Source: Arthrobacter cavernae (GTDB taxonomy: Bacteria > Actinomycetota > Actinomycetes > Actinomycetales > Micrococcaceae). Taken from it: DNA of 64,000 nt. Below the pieces are notes generated by a model, which saw nothing but the letters and a program-made list of their open reading frames with translations, was not told the DNA's origin and searched no databases. Each line of letters opens with the position of its first letter. The stretch's first letter is position 1. A program made the translations under genes and the position numbers. The stretch spans positions 19,601 to 83,600 of the forward strand of contig NZ_JAFNLL010000036.1 of the NCBI RefSeq assembly GCF_017368795.1, in the 5' to 3' direction. This document shows, piece by piece, positions 62,647-64,000 of this stretch.

Positions 62647-64000
62647 CTACATGTCCGCGAGCACCGATCCCGGGTTCTCGATGGCGTCTGCGACGTACCG
62701 CAGGAAGCCGGCAGCCGTTTCTCCGTCGCAGACGCGGTGGTCGAACGCGAGGGTCAGCTCGGTGACTTTGCGGACGGCCAGCTGGCCGTTCACTACCCAC
62801 GGCTTGTCGATGATGCGGCCCACGCCGAGCATCGCGACTTCCGGGTAGTTGATGATCGCGGCGGAACCGTCGACGCCGAACACGCCGTAGTTGTTCAGCG
62901 TGAAAGTCCCGGAACCGAGCTCGGCCGGGGTCGCCTTGCCGTCCCGCGCGACGGCGGTGAGCCGGCGGATCTCGGCGTCCAGTCCGCGGGCGCTGAGCAG
63001 GTGGGCGTTGCGGACCGACGGGACCACCAGGCCGCGGTCCGTCTGGGCGGCGAAGCCGAGGTTGATCCCGTCGAACGAGACGATCTCCTGGCTCTCCCCG
63101 CCCGCGGTGTCCTCGGTAGTGACGAACCGGGTGTTCAGCGCCGGGTATTTCTTCAGCCCGGCAGTGACGAAGCGGGCAATGAACGCCAACAGACCCGGGG
63201 TGTCGTGCGGCGAGCGTTTCTTGAGTTCGGCACGCATGTCCAGCAGCGCCGTCGCGTCCACGTCAACCCAGACCGTGGCCTCGGGAATCTCGGAACGGCT
63301 GCGCGACATGTTTGCGGCCACGGCCTTGCGGACACCGCGGACGGCAGTGCGGGCGGAAACGGCGAGCCCGGTACGGCTGTCGGTTTCCCCCGCGGCAACC
63401 GCAGCGGCAGCGGGTGCGGCAAGCGGCGCCGTGGGCGCGGCTGCAGGGGCCGCAATGGCCGCCTCGACGTCCCGGCGCATGATCAGCCCACTGGCCCCCG
63501 AACCATCAATCGCGTCCAGGGATACCCCGTGGTCGCGCGCCATCTTCCGCACGAGCGGAGAAATGACGGCCGAAAGCTTCCCAGGAATGCGCGTGGCAAC
63601 GGAGGGCGCCGAAGCAACAGGCTCGACGACGGCGAGACTCCCCTTACGCGGCCGGGTCCGGCCGGTCTTCTCGCCCCCCGGCGTCCCATAACCAATGAGC
63701 ACATTGCCGGACCCAGCCTTTTCCTCAGCCCGATACGTCTCCGCAGCGGATGAAGCCGACGGCGACGAACCCGCCTGAGCCGCAGCGGATGATGCCGCCC
63801 CGGGAGTGGCATCGGGCCTACCTGAGCCGGACGGCCTGTTGCTTGCAACAGGGCCGGCCGGCGAAGGGGCGGGGGCGGCATCATCCGCGGAGGCGGACTC
63901 GGCCGCACCAACGCGCGCCACAGAAATCAGCGGCTTCCCGACGTCGAGCGTCTGGCCCGGTTCGCCGTGCAGCACGGCCACGGTGCCCGCGTACGGCGAG
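62647..64000 (-). CDS. 2-oxoacid dehydrogenase E2 (dihydrolipoamide acyltransferase), 5' end outside window
   Basis: C-terminal 451 codons. Present: the last strand of a lipoyl domain ([20 protein letters not shown]), an Ala/Pro/Ser-rich linker, the E1/E3-binding domain ([20 protein letters not shown]), a second linker and the acyltransferase core with DFDH-type active site ([20 protein letters not shown]). It is the core of a pyruvate or branched-chain 2-oxoacid dehydrogenase; which one depends on genes outside the window. Its 3' end is duplicated in decayed form at 56918-57240. Confidence 0.92.
   Translation of the reverse strand, partial: SPYAGTVAVLHGEPGQTLDVGKPLISVARVGAAESASADDAAPAPSPAGPVASNRPSGSGRPDATPGAASSAAAQAGSSPSASSAAETYRAEEKAGSGNVLIGYGTPGGEKTGRTRPRKGSLAVVEPVASAPSVATRIPGKLSAVISPLVRKMARDHGVSLDAIDGSGASGLIMRRDVEAAIAAPAAAPTAPLAAPAAAAVAAGETDSRTGLAVSARTAVRGVRKAVAANMSRSRSEIPEATVWVDVDATALLDMRAELKKRSPHDTPGLLAFIARFVTAGLKKYPALNTRFVTTEDTAGGESQEIVSFDGINLGFAAQTDRGLVVPSVRNAHLLSARGLDAEIRRLTAVARDGKATPAELGSGTFTLNNYGVFGVDGSAAIINYPEVAMLGVGRIIDKPWVVNGQLAVRKVTELTLAFDHRVCDGETAAGFLRYVADAIENPGSVLADM

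Overview
The window is a high-GC chromosomal segment from an actinobacterium, most likely an Arthrobacter or Pseudarthrobacter (Micrococcaceae). I base this on GC-rich codon use, frequent GTG and TTG starts, a menaquinone-only respiratory pathway, APS-type sulfate reduction, an actinobacterial sulfite reductase, and SARP/BTAD-type regulators. No rRNA, tRNA, CRISPR array, transposase or integrase was seen.

Layout. 1-7.4 kb: truncated glutaminase, a PucR regulator, then a tightly overlapped three-gene operon (AnsP-like permease, very large PLP decarboxylase, small winged-helix regulator). 7.3-17.5 kb: sulfur block on the minus strand: sirohydrochlorin chelatase, then sir-cysH-cysD-cysN with overlapping or abutting genes and a strong terminator, then a sulfonate-type ABC transporter with its own terminator, then a flavin monooxygenase. 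17.6-20 kb: a TRIC-like membrane protein, a small acidic protein and a frameshifted AbiEi/DUF559-like gene. 20-28.2 kb: polyprenyl diphosphate synthase, geranylgeranyl/menaquinone reductase and MenG, directly downstream of an idonate-dehydrogenase-like gene and an MHS transporter; divergent from these are a GntR regulator and menF. 28.3-30.9 kb: polar amino-acid ABC transporter. 31-37.1 kb: a second AbiEi-like gene, menD, a PhoX-like phosphatase and menC.

37.1-54.1 kb is the regulatory heart of the window. Two closely related response regulator/sensor kinase pairs lie about 10 kb apart in the same orientation. Each regulator has an unusual order: SARP-type DNA-binding domain, BTAD, then receiver domain at the C-terminus. 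Between them lies a sucrose/fructan locus (LacI regulator, GH32 hydrolase, ABC importer) whose 16-bp palindromic operators can be read directly. Next to the second pair, and divergent from it, is a conventional HAMP kinase/OmpR pair followed by a secreted acidic repeat protein and a small unknown protein.

54.1-64 kb: an MBL-fold hydrolase divergent from an FAD oxidoreductase-Rieske fusion, then a probable island (about 57.2-62.6 kb) with a phage-tail-like esterase/FnIII/lectin protein and two acyltransferases. The island is bounded on one side by the intact 3' end of a 2-oxoacid dehydrogenase E2 gene (truncated by the window end) and on the other by a decayed second copy of that same 3' end. 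This suggests insertion into the E2 gene with restoration of its terminus.
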